A stretch of DNA of 64,000 bases from Lamellibrachia satsuma (Eukaryota; Annelida; Polychaeta; Sabellida; Siboglinidae). How positions within the stretch are numbered: position 1 is the first letter of the stretch; every line of letters begins with the position of its first letter. This document shows positions 45,546-56,163 of the stretch, piece after piece. A model generated the notes under the pieces. It searched no databases and was not told where the DNA came from. It saw nothing but the letters and a program-made list of their open reading frames with translations. Made by a program: the position numbers and the translations under genes. Location of the stretch: NCBI GenBank assembly GCA_033239005.1, contig BSQZ01000035.1, positions 4,109,501 to 4,173,500 of the forward strand. The letters are read 5' to 3'.

Positions 45546-47138
45546 CTACTTATAACCCGCCCTCCTGAGATATGTGTCTACCTTGTTTTTAAACATATTC
45601 GCGCTGCTAGCAGTTACACAATCTGTAGACAATTTGTTCCATTCATTTATTGTCCTCTGTGAGAACGAGCGCTTTCTGATGTCCAATCTACATTGATCCT
45701 TTACTAATTTTACCTCACGTCCTCTAGTTCTGCTATCCTTCTTGAGTGAGAAAAACATATTTCTATCAATATTTTCATACCCATTCAATATCTTAAAAAC
45801 TTCAATCTGATCTCCTCTTAACCTCCTTGTCTCTAGAGTTGTTAAACCACATTCTTTCAGGCGTTCTTCATAACTAAGGTCTCTCAGTTCTGGAATCATT
45901 TTAGTTGCTCTCCTTTGTATGCGTTCAAGCGTATCTACATCCTTCTTACGATATGGTCTCCATGCTTGTATACAGTATTCTAAATGAGGTCTAACTATTG
46001 CTTTATAAAGAGGTATAATTAACTTTTTTCCCTTGTATGTTATGTTTCTTCTAATCAATCCAAGAATTTGATTACCCTTTGAAGCTGCAATACCACACTG
46101 CTCTGAAACTTTCATATCAGTGCTTATTGTAACTCCTAAGTCCTTTTCTTTTACAGTAGTACCCAGAACAGTATCTCCCATTTTATAGTTTACATTCAAG
46201 TTCCCATGTCCTGTATGTAGGCATTTACATTTCCCAAAATTGAACAACATCTGCCATTTCTCAGACCATTTCACTAATCTGTCTAGATCGTTTTGTAAAT
46301 GTTGTTTATCACCATCAGAATGAACTTTTCTAAACAGTTTTGTGTCATCCGCAAATTTCAGTACGTTACTTGTTATACTGTCGTCCAAGTCATTGATATA
46401 AATTAAGAATAATATAGGTCCTAATACTGTTCCTTGAGGTACCCCACTCAAAACCGATTTCCAATTTGAAACTTCTCCATCTACTACAACTCGTCTTCTG
46501 TCTGTCAGCGATTGTTCTATCCAGTCACTTTTGCTATCCCCGATACCATGGGCTCTTAATTTAAGTAGTAATCTTTGATGTGGCACTTTGTCAAAAGCTC
46601 TCTGAAAATCTAAGTAGATAATATCTACTGGCGATCCCACGTCTATCCACTTAGTGCTTTCTTCCAAAAAACATAACATATTTGTTAAGCATGACCTCGC
46701 TTTAAGGAATCCATGTTGAGATGAATTTAATAATTTATGCTTAACGAGGAAGTCCACCATATGGTCTTTAATTAACCTTTCTAATAATTTACAAATCACT
46801 GACGTTAAACTCACTGGTCTGTAATTCTCCGACTTATTTCTCGAACCCTTTTTAAATAATGGTATGATGTTTGCTTCTTTCCATTCAAACGGAACAACTC
46901 CCTCTTTTAATGACAAGTTGAATACTCTTGCAAGTGGTACACTGATTTGTACTACTGTTTCCATTTGTAATTTTAGAGGAATTCCATCCACTCCCGGTGA
47001 TTTGTTATCCTTCATTGCCTTTATTTTCTTAGTTACCAATTCTGGAGTTACAACTAACGGACCTAAATAGTCAGATTTAGCCCCCTGAAATTTAGCATCA
47101 GCAACTGGTAATGAACTAATATATTCTTTGGTAAACAC
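45546..47138 (-). CDS. CR1 reverse transcriptase, uninterrupted 530-codon frame
   Basis: RNA-directed DNA polymerase of a LINE. Motifs in order: KKIKAMKDNKSPGVDGIPLK (thumb-proximal RT0/1), NYRPVSLTSVICKLLERLI, SSQHGFLKARSCLTNMLCFL, DIIYLDFQRAFDKVPHQRL with the first catalytic Asp, WKSVLSGVPQGTVLGPILFL, then KFADDTKLFRKV with the catalytic FADD box, EKDLGVTISTDMKVSEQC, and RPHLEYCIQAWRPYRKKD. The C-terminal QRRATKMIPELRDLSYEERL and NEWNKLSTDCV segments are standard. All RT catalytic residues are present, but the upstream endonuclease is broken, so autonomous movement is unlikely. The Met start is only the first Met in the open frame; the natural ORF2 starts far upstream. Confidence 0.9.
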   Translation of the reverse strand: MFTKEYISSLPVADAKFQGAKSDYLGPLVVTPELVTKKIKAMKDNKSPGVDGIPLKLQMETVVQISVPLARVFNLSLKEGVVPFEWKEANIIPLFKKGSRNKSENYRPVSLTSVICKLLERLIKDHMVDFLVKHKLLNSSQHGFLKARSCLTNMLCFLEESTKWIDVGSPVDIIYLDFQRAFDKVPHQRLLLKLRAHGIGDSKSDWIEQSLTDRRRVVVDGEVSNWKSVLSGVPQGTVLGPILFLIYINDLDDSITSNVLKFADDTKLFRKVHSDGDKQHLQNDLDRLVKWSEKWQMLFNFGKCKCLHTGHGNLNVNYKMGDTVLGTTVKEKDLGVTISTDMKVSEQCGIAASKGNQILGLIRRNITYKGKKLIIPLYKAIVRPHLEYCIQAWRPYRKKDVDTLERIQRRATKMIPELRDLSYEERLKECGLTTLETRRLRGDQIEVFKILNGYENIDRNMFFSLKKDSRTRGREVKLVKDQCRLDIRKRSFSQRTINEWNKLSTDCVTASSANMFKNKVDTYLRRAGYK

Positions 47139-47344
47139 TGAACTGAAGTAACCATTTAGGTCTTCCGCTATTAAAAACCCGTGATATTATATTTCCAGCA
47201 CTGTCTTCTAGAGGTCCAACCTTGTCTTGTACGTTTTGTTTACTCCCGACATATGCATAAAAACTCTTGCTGTTATTTTTTATGTTACATGCTAGTTTTG
47301 GCTCATAGCTTCTTTTAGATTGTCTGATTTCAGTTGTAGCTGCA

Positions 47345-48106
47345 TTAAGTGCCTCTTTGTATTTTGCAGTCTTCTTCCTTTCTGGTACGCCTATAAACCC
47401 TCCACATAGTTTGTTTTAGCATTATTTTTCTAATAGCCTCTTTTGATAAGTGTTTCTTTCTACACCATTTTCCTTGTTTTTGGAAGGGAACAAATTTATT
47501 GATGATACTTTCAATTTCATATTTTAGAATATTCCAACATTCAATTGCGGTCTTATTCATCAGCATGTTATGCCAATCTAGCTTTGCGAAGTATTTTCTC
47601 ATATCTTTGTAGTTACCTTTGTGGAAGTTTCTCTTGTACGTTTTCTTATTTGTTAAATGTATTTGATTATGGTCACTATTACCCAATGGTTCAAATATTT
47701 TTACATTGTCCACTAATTCTTTTTGTGATGACAAAACTACATCTAATACATTTTCTCCCCTGGTTGGTTCTAGTACGTGCTAAGAAAGCTATCCTGGATT
47801 AAAAATAGAAATTGTTGGTCCTCAATCCCTGTACTCTCTAGAGAATTCCATTGTATGTGTCCATGGTTAAAATCTCCCATTATGATACATTCCCCTTTAC
47901 TAACTTCCTTTATAGCGTTTTTACTTTTGTGTTGTCCTCTTCGTTTATGTTTGGACTTTGGTAAACTAATCCAACAGTTAATTTTGAATTTCCTGAAACT
48001 ATTTTGCACCAAACAGCTTCATCGCAATCTGCTTCCCTTTCTAGTTTTATTTCATAAGCCTGAATAGATTCTTTAACATATAAAATAACGCCCCCGCCCC
48101 TTCTAA
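47345..48106 (-). pseudogene. CR1 endonuclease fragment of copy 4
   Basis: Minus-strand frames at 47770-48012 (IIMGDFNHGHIQWNSLES) and 47345-47734 (NVKIFEPLGNSDHNQI) carry the GDFN and SDH endonuclease motifs. A frameshift between them and a deletion after SDHNQI break the domain; the 5' half of the endonuclease and all of ORF1 are missing. Confidence 0.85.
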
Positions 48107-48109
48107 AAT

Positions 48110-51020
48110 ACTTAAAGTTTCTACAATCATAAGAACTTATAAATACTAATTCTAATCACAATCTTTGTTGATTAGAAGGAACAACTGATATCCTTGAAGA
48201 GTCAGAAATGTAATTTCCCAATTAATTGTCCCTGAAATAATTATTTAAATATTGGATCTCGCTTCAGATATTAAAAACATACTACGGATTATTGCTAAAA
48301 CTGCTCATTTAAATATGTGGAATCAGTAGAAAAATCTTTAAAATATGTATGCCTAACAAGGTGTCTAAATGTACATATGCCCACAAAGCTCATGTCCCCA
48401 AGCGGACTGTTTTGAGTAAAATAAACAGATTTGTTATGCATAATAGATTTTGCTATGCCGGCAGTGTGCGAGCAATAATACACGGTATCGAGTTGTAAAT
48501 AACTCTCAAGCAATTACCATGAACATTCTTATATATATAAAGCTTCTCACACACCTTCAAATTTTTTTATCGGTCTGAAACCATAAAAATTTACACCGTT
48601 TGGAGTCAGTTCTGTGAGTACACCAAAAACAGAATATAATCCTATTCTTTACACAGGCATCAAAACAGCTGAGGTCGCCAGTGGACTCCAGAGCTAAAAC
48701 TACGTCACAAGACTTATGTTCCCTATATCCTCCCAAGCCACCTGTTGTTAATATTGGGCTACTAATAAACTATTCAGTAGGTAGGTAGTTATAATATAGT
48801 TGCCATTGGCCGTCACACTTCCCAGGCGCACAAATCCATTTGTGCTAATTCTAGGAAATAAGTTTTTGTCAATGATATTTAGCAGCGTGACATACATAAA
48901 ACTGAATAATATTGCTGCACTAGAGTAGGACAATTAGAAGTTGTATAATTGTGTTATATTATTTATCATAAAGTTAATATTAATAACAGCGCACAGTGTT
49001 TAATGCTTCAATTTTAATTTACATTAAGTTTAGTTACTCCTGTAAATGTAATATATTGCTTAAGATAAAGGCATTCATCGTTAAAACAAAGGGACTGTTT
49101 TATAGTTACACTTTAATAATTTTTTTTATGTTTGTAATTACCTAGAGCAACTTGGAAGATCCCTACCTTAGTGAAGTGATCTATAACAATTAGAAATAAT
49201 AGTATTTTAATTAACGGTACAATCGGGACATGTCCTGGTGCCATGTTATTTTAATGTGTAACTTAAATTGTGAAACAATTAAGATCAGTGTAGGAAGCTG
49301 TTGGATGTAAATGGGGGTCTAAGTTGATTTCTGCAAGCATAGGGGCCAACATAATTATTATACCCACTAAAAATATGTGTGGCCCAACTCCCCCCGGTTC
49401 CGACACCCATGGGGCTATGCTTAATGTGCAACTTAAAATGTGTAAAAATTAATGTGCAACTTCAATTGGTCAGGTGTCTTTCCTCAACAATATTCGCAAA
49501 TGTTTGCTGCATCAAATATAAAAAAATCTGTGAGTTTGCAAAACACATTAATTGTTACACAATTTAAGTTGTACACATTACAATAATAATTACTTCAATG
49601 AAAGATGCTAGTATGATTTGCTTTCCATTTTATTTCCATCATTAATGTCAATGACATATTGGCAACTACATGACATTCTGTGAATTAATTATTTTAATAA
49701 TGAAAGCCCCGTATATTATTGCATAAAATCTGTAAAGCAAATATAACTTTGATCAATAAATGTATGCATATTAATCATTTCATTCACTTTCAAAACACAA
49801 TATTGCAACACAAACATACTTTTATAATATATATATAATATATATTTTATATATATAAAAGCAATAATAAATATGAACTGTTAATTTCTGCCCATTACTT
49901 TATTTCCTGTGGACTGTTACTTTTTTCCAACATTCGGTGATGACATAGCTTGCAACTATGAGCTATTTTGCAATTACTCTCTTTTTTAATAGTGTTCCAT
50001 CACGAATGTTAGAAATAAAAGTAACAGGAAAAAAGTAATGGAAAAAAGTTAAAGGTTATTTTATTATTACTATTTCATACATTATAAAAATACTTTTGTG
50101 TTACAAAATCGTTTGTTTTGAAAGTTATATAGGCCTAAATAGATCAGTAGTGTATTTATGGAGAGGCCTGAATGTTTAGATTTTCTCCAGATTTTTCCAT
50201 TGCACTACTACAAGGTAGCATGGTGACCAGGTTTGACCCCTCCTTTGCGAGATCCTAGATATGCCACTGGCTACAGTCTAAGACTGAGTGCTCAACTCTA
50301 TTGGCTGTGCAGGCTGCAGGTTAGGCAGCTGAATTCGCCTACTGTTTCAGCCCGAACTTGAAACTCACCGAGTTGGTTCCATTCCAGTGGCGTAATTTAT
50401 GGACAGTGATTATTTTTTTTCTTCATATTTTTTGTTGTGCGGCTACATGGTAGCTTGGGTGACTAGGCTTGCTCCCCTTTGGCCTCCCCTTTGCCAGATC
50501 CCAAATACACCACAGAAATAGATAATATGCACACATTGTTTGATCAAAATGATGGTTGCTCCACTGATTTATACTATAATCTAAAGTGAAAATCTAGTGA
50601 CGAAGAAGGGGAAAAAATTTATGTATTAGTGCCAGCCTCACCCCGGACTACAGGGATAAAGAGGAGAGCAACTAATCTAGCTGCAATAGTGATCAAGGTG
50701 ATGTTGACTTCATTGGTGGCATCCAGACAAAATCACACAGGACCTAATCCCACAATGTGAAAAGTGGATAAAATTGCACAATAAAAAATTACAATAATTA
50801 ATTACCAGTCTAAAACAGGCAAAAGAGAAGCCACTATCTGTCTGCAACATGGCAATGTAATGAGACAGATTCATTTAAACATAATTACCTAGCACAAATG
50901 TTTAATAATTATAAAATAAATGTTGTATTGAGATTTTTTCCATATTATAGCTGATAATAATAATAATAAATTTTTTATCATGTGCAATTTCCATTAAAAT
51001 GCCCAAGCCCTGTACAAAAT
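48110..51020. other. Intron sequence, little recognised
   Basis: AT-rich intron. Only a short palindromic tataatatatatataatatat at 49823-49860 and a fragment near 50635-50700 with a diverged match near 34780 were noted. An aataataataataaa run at 50955-50972 may mark a LINE 3' tail. Confidence 0.5.
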
Positions 51021-51027
51021 CTAATTA

Positions 51028-52939
51028 CAGTAAAACCTGCCTTAGCAGACACGTACCCATAACAGACACCTGTCTATGACGGACATTTTTAAAAGTCCCG
51101 AATGACTTCCTACTAGTTAGCATTGTCCGCTAACTGTCCATAATGGTCACCTGGCCAATGTGGACAACGGACAGGGAATATGCACCCAACCATTGAGAGT
51201 CACCCTGTTGCTTGCGGACAGCTCAAAGTGCACTGACAATCTCACGAGTCAGGCTAGCTGAGCCACTGCCGATACGCACTAACTTCACTAAGTACGCATT
51301 CTGGGTAATACCATCTGCATAATGTAGTCAAAGCTTATCTTCAGGCTGCAACAAATGTTAGTGAAAAACCAACAGCCATATTGTGCGAACGAATGACATC
51401 ACACAATGTTGCCGTTAAAAAATGCAATAATGTTATATGTGTGTCCGATTAGTGTCAAGTAGCTTTAATAATATACATATAAGAATGATTATAAACATGA
51501 AATATGTGTTTATTGCATTTTTCTAAGATTCCGAATATCCTCGGAGACATTTTCTGCAGCCTGGTCCTGGAGTTTCCTGATACCCGTCATTCCAGAATTA
51601 TCATATCTATGAAGACGAATGCGCTGACTTTGTAACTCAAATTTGACTTAATAAAAGCAGCAGCACATCAACCAATAATGCATAGTCAGCCCACCGCTTG
51701 TGGGCAGTTCAAAGTAGGGTAGTGATTTATTTTATCAACTTAATTTATGGCCCACATCCAACTGGCAGTCACAGTACCATTCAGAGTCAATCAGAGCAGT
51801 CAATATTCACACCTTGGCTTCTTTTGGCCATCAAAGCAATTCCAGCTTGCCTTTTCCTGGGGTAGTGATTGATTTCAACAACTTAATTTATGGCCCACAT
51901 CCAACTGGCAGTCACAGTAGCATTGAACTGACTGCACTATATAATCCACTTTTAGTTGAGTTTACTCCATTCCACAGTTACCATATTAGCAAAAAGGAAC
52001 GCGCTGACTTTGCGACAAAGTTGACTTGACCAAAGCAGCAGAATCAGGCAAATCTTGTCACCAGTTAGCCAACGATTTTCATATTGGCCGAACACAGGTC
52101 AGTTTGATCCTCAAGAGAAAAGCAGAACTGCTGCCTTGACCGCAAACGCAAGCTGCAGAAGACTGGCAATGAAGACGTGAACGTCATTTGCACTGAGTGG
52201 TTCCAGACAGCAAAATCACAAAACATTCCCTCGGTGGCCCGATGGTTCAGGAGAAAGCCTTCGAATACGCAAGGCAACTGGGGAATACCGAGTTTAAAGC
52301 GTCGAACAGGTGGCTGGAATCATTTCGCAAGCGACATAACATCGTCGTCTTCCACGTTATATGTGGGGAAGCTGCCAACATTTCCCCCATGACCATCGAT
52401 GATTGGAAGCAGTGAATTCCATCAATCATTGATGGTTACAAGCTCGATGATATATGCACCTGTGACGAGACTGGACTGTTCTACCATGCATCGCCTGACA
52501 TTGGCAATCAAGGGTCAAGAGTGCAGGAAAGGGAAAAGATTGAAGGAACATGTGACAGCTCTGCTGGGACAGATTTGTACAGATAATTTAGGTTTTGCAA
52601 CATGGTATTTTATTATGCACTGCACCGGTCTACCACCGGCAGTATATTGATACATGTGCACAGCCTGAGAAGCTTCCGCACATATGGCAAGTTTCTTCCA
52701 AAAATTTAGTGATATTAACAAAGAAACACATTAACTAATGATAGTTCCTGTGTTTTTTATCACCCAGTGATTTGTGACGCATGCGACAGTACCAACTAGT
52801 GAATGTCAAAATAATCATTTATAATATGATGGTGCCACCTACTGAGTATCCACGTCATTAAATTCTCCATAATGGACACCTGTCCATAACAGACATAATG
52901 ACCAATCCCAACAGTGTCCGCTATGGACAGGTTTCACTG
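51028..52939 (+). mobile_element. pogo/Tigger DNA transposon, 1.9 kb
   Basis: Left end CAGTAAAACCTGCCTTAGCA and right end the complement of CAGTGAAACCTGTCCATAGC, the classic Tigger-type terminal repeat. It is flanked by TA at 51026-51027 and 52940-52941, the expected target duplication. Subterminal sequence has repeated gtccataatgg/gtccgctatgg motifs. The interior holds a decayed transposase and a local direct duplication (about 51718-51785 and 51862-51930). Confidence 0.92.
51970..52700 (+). pseudogene. Tigger transposase, N-terminal two thirds, broken
   Basis: Plus-strand pieces: a relic of the N-terminal helix-turn-helix (near 52040-52180); EWFQTAKSQNIP, then FEYARQLGNTEFKASNRWLE and SFRKRHNI, ICGEAANISPMTIDDWKQ, the second CENP-B-type helix-turn-helix; then IIDGYKLDDICTCDETGLFY containing the first catalytic Asp of the DDE domain, and RLKEHVTALLGQI. 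Frameshifts and stops separate them and the rest of the catalytic domain is missing, so the copy is dead. Confidence 0.85.
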
Positions 52940-53203
52940 TACATATAAAATGTTAAATATAGCATAAACGTGTATAAATACAAATAGAATGACCAAGGAA
53001 GTCACTACTCCCAACAAGACAGACAACACATCAGCTGCCTACAACAACATAAAAACAATAAGCCAATAGAATGCACGTAACAAGAAAAATAAGCCAACAT
53101 CTACAACATGGTAAGCTAATGATACATAATCCCTATATGCACAAAATAATTGCTACAATTTGCTTTAAATGTTTAATTCTTATGAAATTTTGTTGATGAT
53201 TGA

Positions 53204-53409
53204 GAAGAGCAAGTCGATGAGGATCTTGCTGCTGCTGCAGATTCCGACTATACTTGTCATGACAGCGAGTCCACAAGTCATGATGACAGCAGCAACGACA
53301 GTCACGACCACACTGACCAGTATACTGACACCGAGGAGGGTGTTACTAGGAAGACTCCCTTGCGGAAAGACTGTGCAGTAAACACTTTCAAGTTCAGTTG
53401 GCATAGTTA
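53204..53409 (+). other. Acidic Ser/Asp/His-rich open frame without Met
   Basis: The plus strand is open from after a TGA at 53201 to a stop near 53410, reading EEQVDEDLAAAADSDYTCHD and a Ser/Asp/His run, then TRKTPLRKD. The minus strand is also open. The composition resembles disordered tails of transposase or regulatory proteins. Function and reality unknown. Confidence 0.2.
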
Positions 53410-54064
53410 GACAGTTGCAGCACGAACACCTGCAACAAGGTAGAACTCATGAATAACACACATTTTCATGAATATTCAGTATCACAATCAGAGTTGGTGT
53501 CAATTACACCAATTCCAGAATTGGAATTGGTGTGTTTTTAAAAGTATTTGGAATTGGTGAAAATGTAATTGTTTTCTCAATTACTTCATTTTTGGCTGTC
53601 AAGCTCACAAATGCTAATTTTTTGCATTACGATAAATGTATTTGCCAGAAGTATTGCATACCGCTTCTTCAATAAAATGCTAGTTTGATCACTCAATAAG
53701 TAAAATAACACACACCACCACCACCACCCCCCTCCACACACACACGCATGTGAGCGCGCGTGCACACACACACACGCCTGAATAAAAAATATTCAGGCTT
53801 GTTAATTAATTTGTAATTTATTTACAATTTGTGTTGTAGAAGTTCATGTGTACATCATAAAATTTTTGAAATTGAACATCCTAAAACATTGTAATATATT
53901 GACCTAGTCATTATTACAGTTTTTGTGGAGTTTGAAAATCCGATATGCTTGAATCCGTAGCTTGATAAGATAAACAAAGCCAAAAATATCAATGTCTGAC
54001 TCGGCTGTATTCATACATGGTGTGCATATGGACTTATGTGACGTATCATCTGTACAGTTATACG

Positions 54065-54169
<105 letters not shown>

Positions 54170-54489
54170 CATTACTCCCAAAATAGACATTCCTACATTT
54201 TTTATTTAATATTTTAGCTAGTGCCTTGTTTTTATTCAATTTAAATTTGTGTTGTAGAAGTGCTTAAAACTGCGTCCTCAACTGATTTAGCCTATCGCAA
54301 ATCTGGTTCATCGGGGTCCAAATATGTAGAGCGTGAATAGTTTGTGACATCTGCAGTCAATTTGATAAATTAAAATTTTTTTTCAAATCATTGAAGTAAT
54401 TGATTTTTGAATGGATAGATGATCCGGTTTCTTGGTTATTAATATTAATCATAATTACCTCTCAAGAAACTTTCAGTTTGTTTTGAATA

Positions 54490-54518
54490 TTTCGACTGCA
54501 TCTCACAGTCTTCTTCAG
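54490..54518 (-). ncRNA. Hammerhead-ribozyme-like core
   Basis: On the minus strand: CTGAAGA, a helix II of GACTG/CAGTC with a 7-base loop, then GAAA. This fits the conserved core CUGANGA - helix II - GAAA. Penelope-like elements are known to carry type I hammerheads in their terminal repeats. Helices I and III and the cleavage triplet were not convincingly placed, so activity is doubtful. Confidence 0.45.
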
Positions 54519-54520
54519 AG

Positions 54521-55012
54521 GTGGACCACATCAAGAAAGTGCTGAAAGCAAACGGTTACAAAACTTGGATGTTTAACACCACGCAACCAACGAGAAGGAA
54601 GGAGAACACTACCACAGAAACCAGCAGAAGACAACATGCCATAGGTCTGCCCTACATTAGTAAACTATCAGAACAAGTAGCAAGGATTTTCAAGTCCTAT
54701 AACATCCCGGTTTACCACAAACCTATCAACACCCTGAGGTCACTGTTGGTACACCCAAAAGACAGAACAGCAAAGGCAGCAAAGTGTGGGGTAGTATATG
54801 ACATACAATGCCCAGAATGTGACCAACACTATATAGGAAAAACAGCCAGAACACTTGGCACAAGAATCAAAGAACATCTATCTTGTCACCAACCTCTATC
54901 AGCTATAAGTGAACACAAACTGAACACAGGTCATCAGTGCTCTATGAAGGACGTCAATATTCTAGACCACGAGGAGAACTGGCACAGGAGAAAAAATAAA
55001 GGAGGCGATTAA
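54521..55012 (+). pseudogene. Penelope-like GIY-YIG endonuclease domain
   Basis: The frame begins in the linker after the reverse transcriptase (HIKKVLKANGYKTW) and contains PYISKLSEQVARIFKSYNIP and TLRSLLVHPKDR, then the GIY-YIG-type nuclease: VVYDIQCPECDQHYIGKTAR, TRIKEHLS, SAISEHKLNTGHQ and the RRK region. The Cys pair before YIG and the R...EH motif are typical of Penelope endonucleases. A one-base gain in the A run near 54992-54998 shifts the frame; a coding tail continues in another frame to about 55120. The reverse transcriptase domain is absent. Confidence 0.88.
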
Positions 55013-55459
55013 CATCCACAGAAAGAAACCTACGCTGAACCGAGACGTCAGCCAGGAGCTCCCACCAGTCCTACTCCAGCTTGTGTCACATGACATTGGT
55101 CATGTGACATATCCGTAACTTCAGTCTGCTGAAGAAAACAAACTGAAAGTTTCTTGAGAGGTAATTATGATTAATAATTGATTTTTGTCGTTAGATCTGG
55201 CAAGGATCAAAATAGTGGATATCCAAAATGGTAAACACTGTGTGGGTCAATGCTGGTCATGGGTGTGACCTCCACCCTCTCGCCGATCACATGACAAAGT
55301 TACAAAATATTTTTCAGCATTCTGATTTTCATTTCAGTAAATGCTTGAACAAGCATTACCTAATTTAATAGTTTGATGATTTCACAGAAACTACATAAAA
55401 AAGTTGCACAAACGAGCTAGCATGTTGTAGTGGATACTAGGTAGGTTTGGTTTTTCACA

Positions 55460-55575
55460 AAGCAGTGCATAGAAATCAAAGGCTGATTGAAAAAACATAG
55501 AATCATGTGACAGCTGATCTCATTATCTTTGAATTTTACATGCGCTAGGTGAGTTAAACGCAATTGCATCGTGAT
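55460..55575. repeat. Direct repeat, left copy
   Basis: gcagtgcatagaaatcaaag, gctgattgaaaaaac, and gaattttacat...gtgagttaaa recur in the same orientation at 58532-58635, on the far side of the 28-bp array. Confidence 0.75.
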
Positions 55576-56163
55576 TTTTGCTGTACATATTATTATGATG
55601 AAAGTGAGGTGGGGGGTTAGGCCTGTCTGTGGAAGCCGAGCAAGAATGACACAAGACTTGGCTACTAACTACTTTTTTGTACAACTCCGATTCTGGGGCT
55701 GTATGCATGGACTGGGCATAGCGTAATCCCAGACTAAGCCCTATGTCCAGACTAGCTAAGCTATAGACTAGTGATACATTTAGTCACGATGCATGAACCG
55801 GACGCAGCGCACCAACAGTATCTGACTAGTTAGTCTATAAACTAGGCTCGCTAGTCCAGACTTCCATTGCACTGCGCATGCGCAACACGTCAAATTGTCA
55901 CATCTGTCAATCTGTTAGTTCAGAGCCAACATAAATACCGAAGTTGTCCGCAGACGAAAGCAGAAGGCAAATGCAAACTTTATAGATGAATGTATTATAT
56001 GCGATAACGATTAAAAGAGAGAAGTTTTGGTGAGATATCACAGCCAAGCCAAAGCCAAGGTAAAGATGCACATTTGGTGTTGAACGCTGCAACTTTTGCA
56101 AGGACGACATTAAAAAGAACGACTTCGTAAAAAGAAATATTAATAGTGATTAGTGGGTGGGAC

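Larger units (their letters stand above)
45430..48106 (-). mobile_element. CR1-clade LINE copy 4 (5'-truncated)
   Basis: The copy begins inside the endonuclease (after GGGVILYVKES, at about 48106) and runs to a 3' end at 45440-45480 (gatttcacaagatttgcc). It is related to, but clearly diverged from, copies 1-3: a sister subfamily. The endonuclease half has indels (near 47770, 47340 and 47170), whereas the RT half is open. Confidence 0.88.
54440..55182 (+). mobile_element. Penelope-like retroelement fragment
   Basis: An endonuclease-end coding fragment flanked by inverted copies of a terminal sequence: 54442-54486 (taatcataattacctctcaa onward) and 55135-55180 (its complement). Penelope-like elements often insert 5'-truncated with an inverted partial terminal repeat at the 5' side, which fits. 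The 5' copy keeps a hammerhead-like core (54490-54518, minus strand) that is deleted in the 3' copy. Confidence 0.8.

Noticed and set aside
53180..53404. Minus-strand hydrophobic frame (possible membrane protein)
   Set aside because: The antisense strand gives an Asp/Ser-rich frame of the same length; the hydrophobicity is the usual mirror of GAY-type codons, with no supporting signal.
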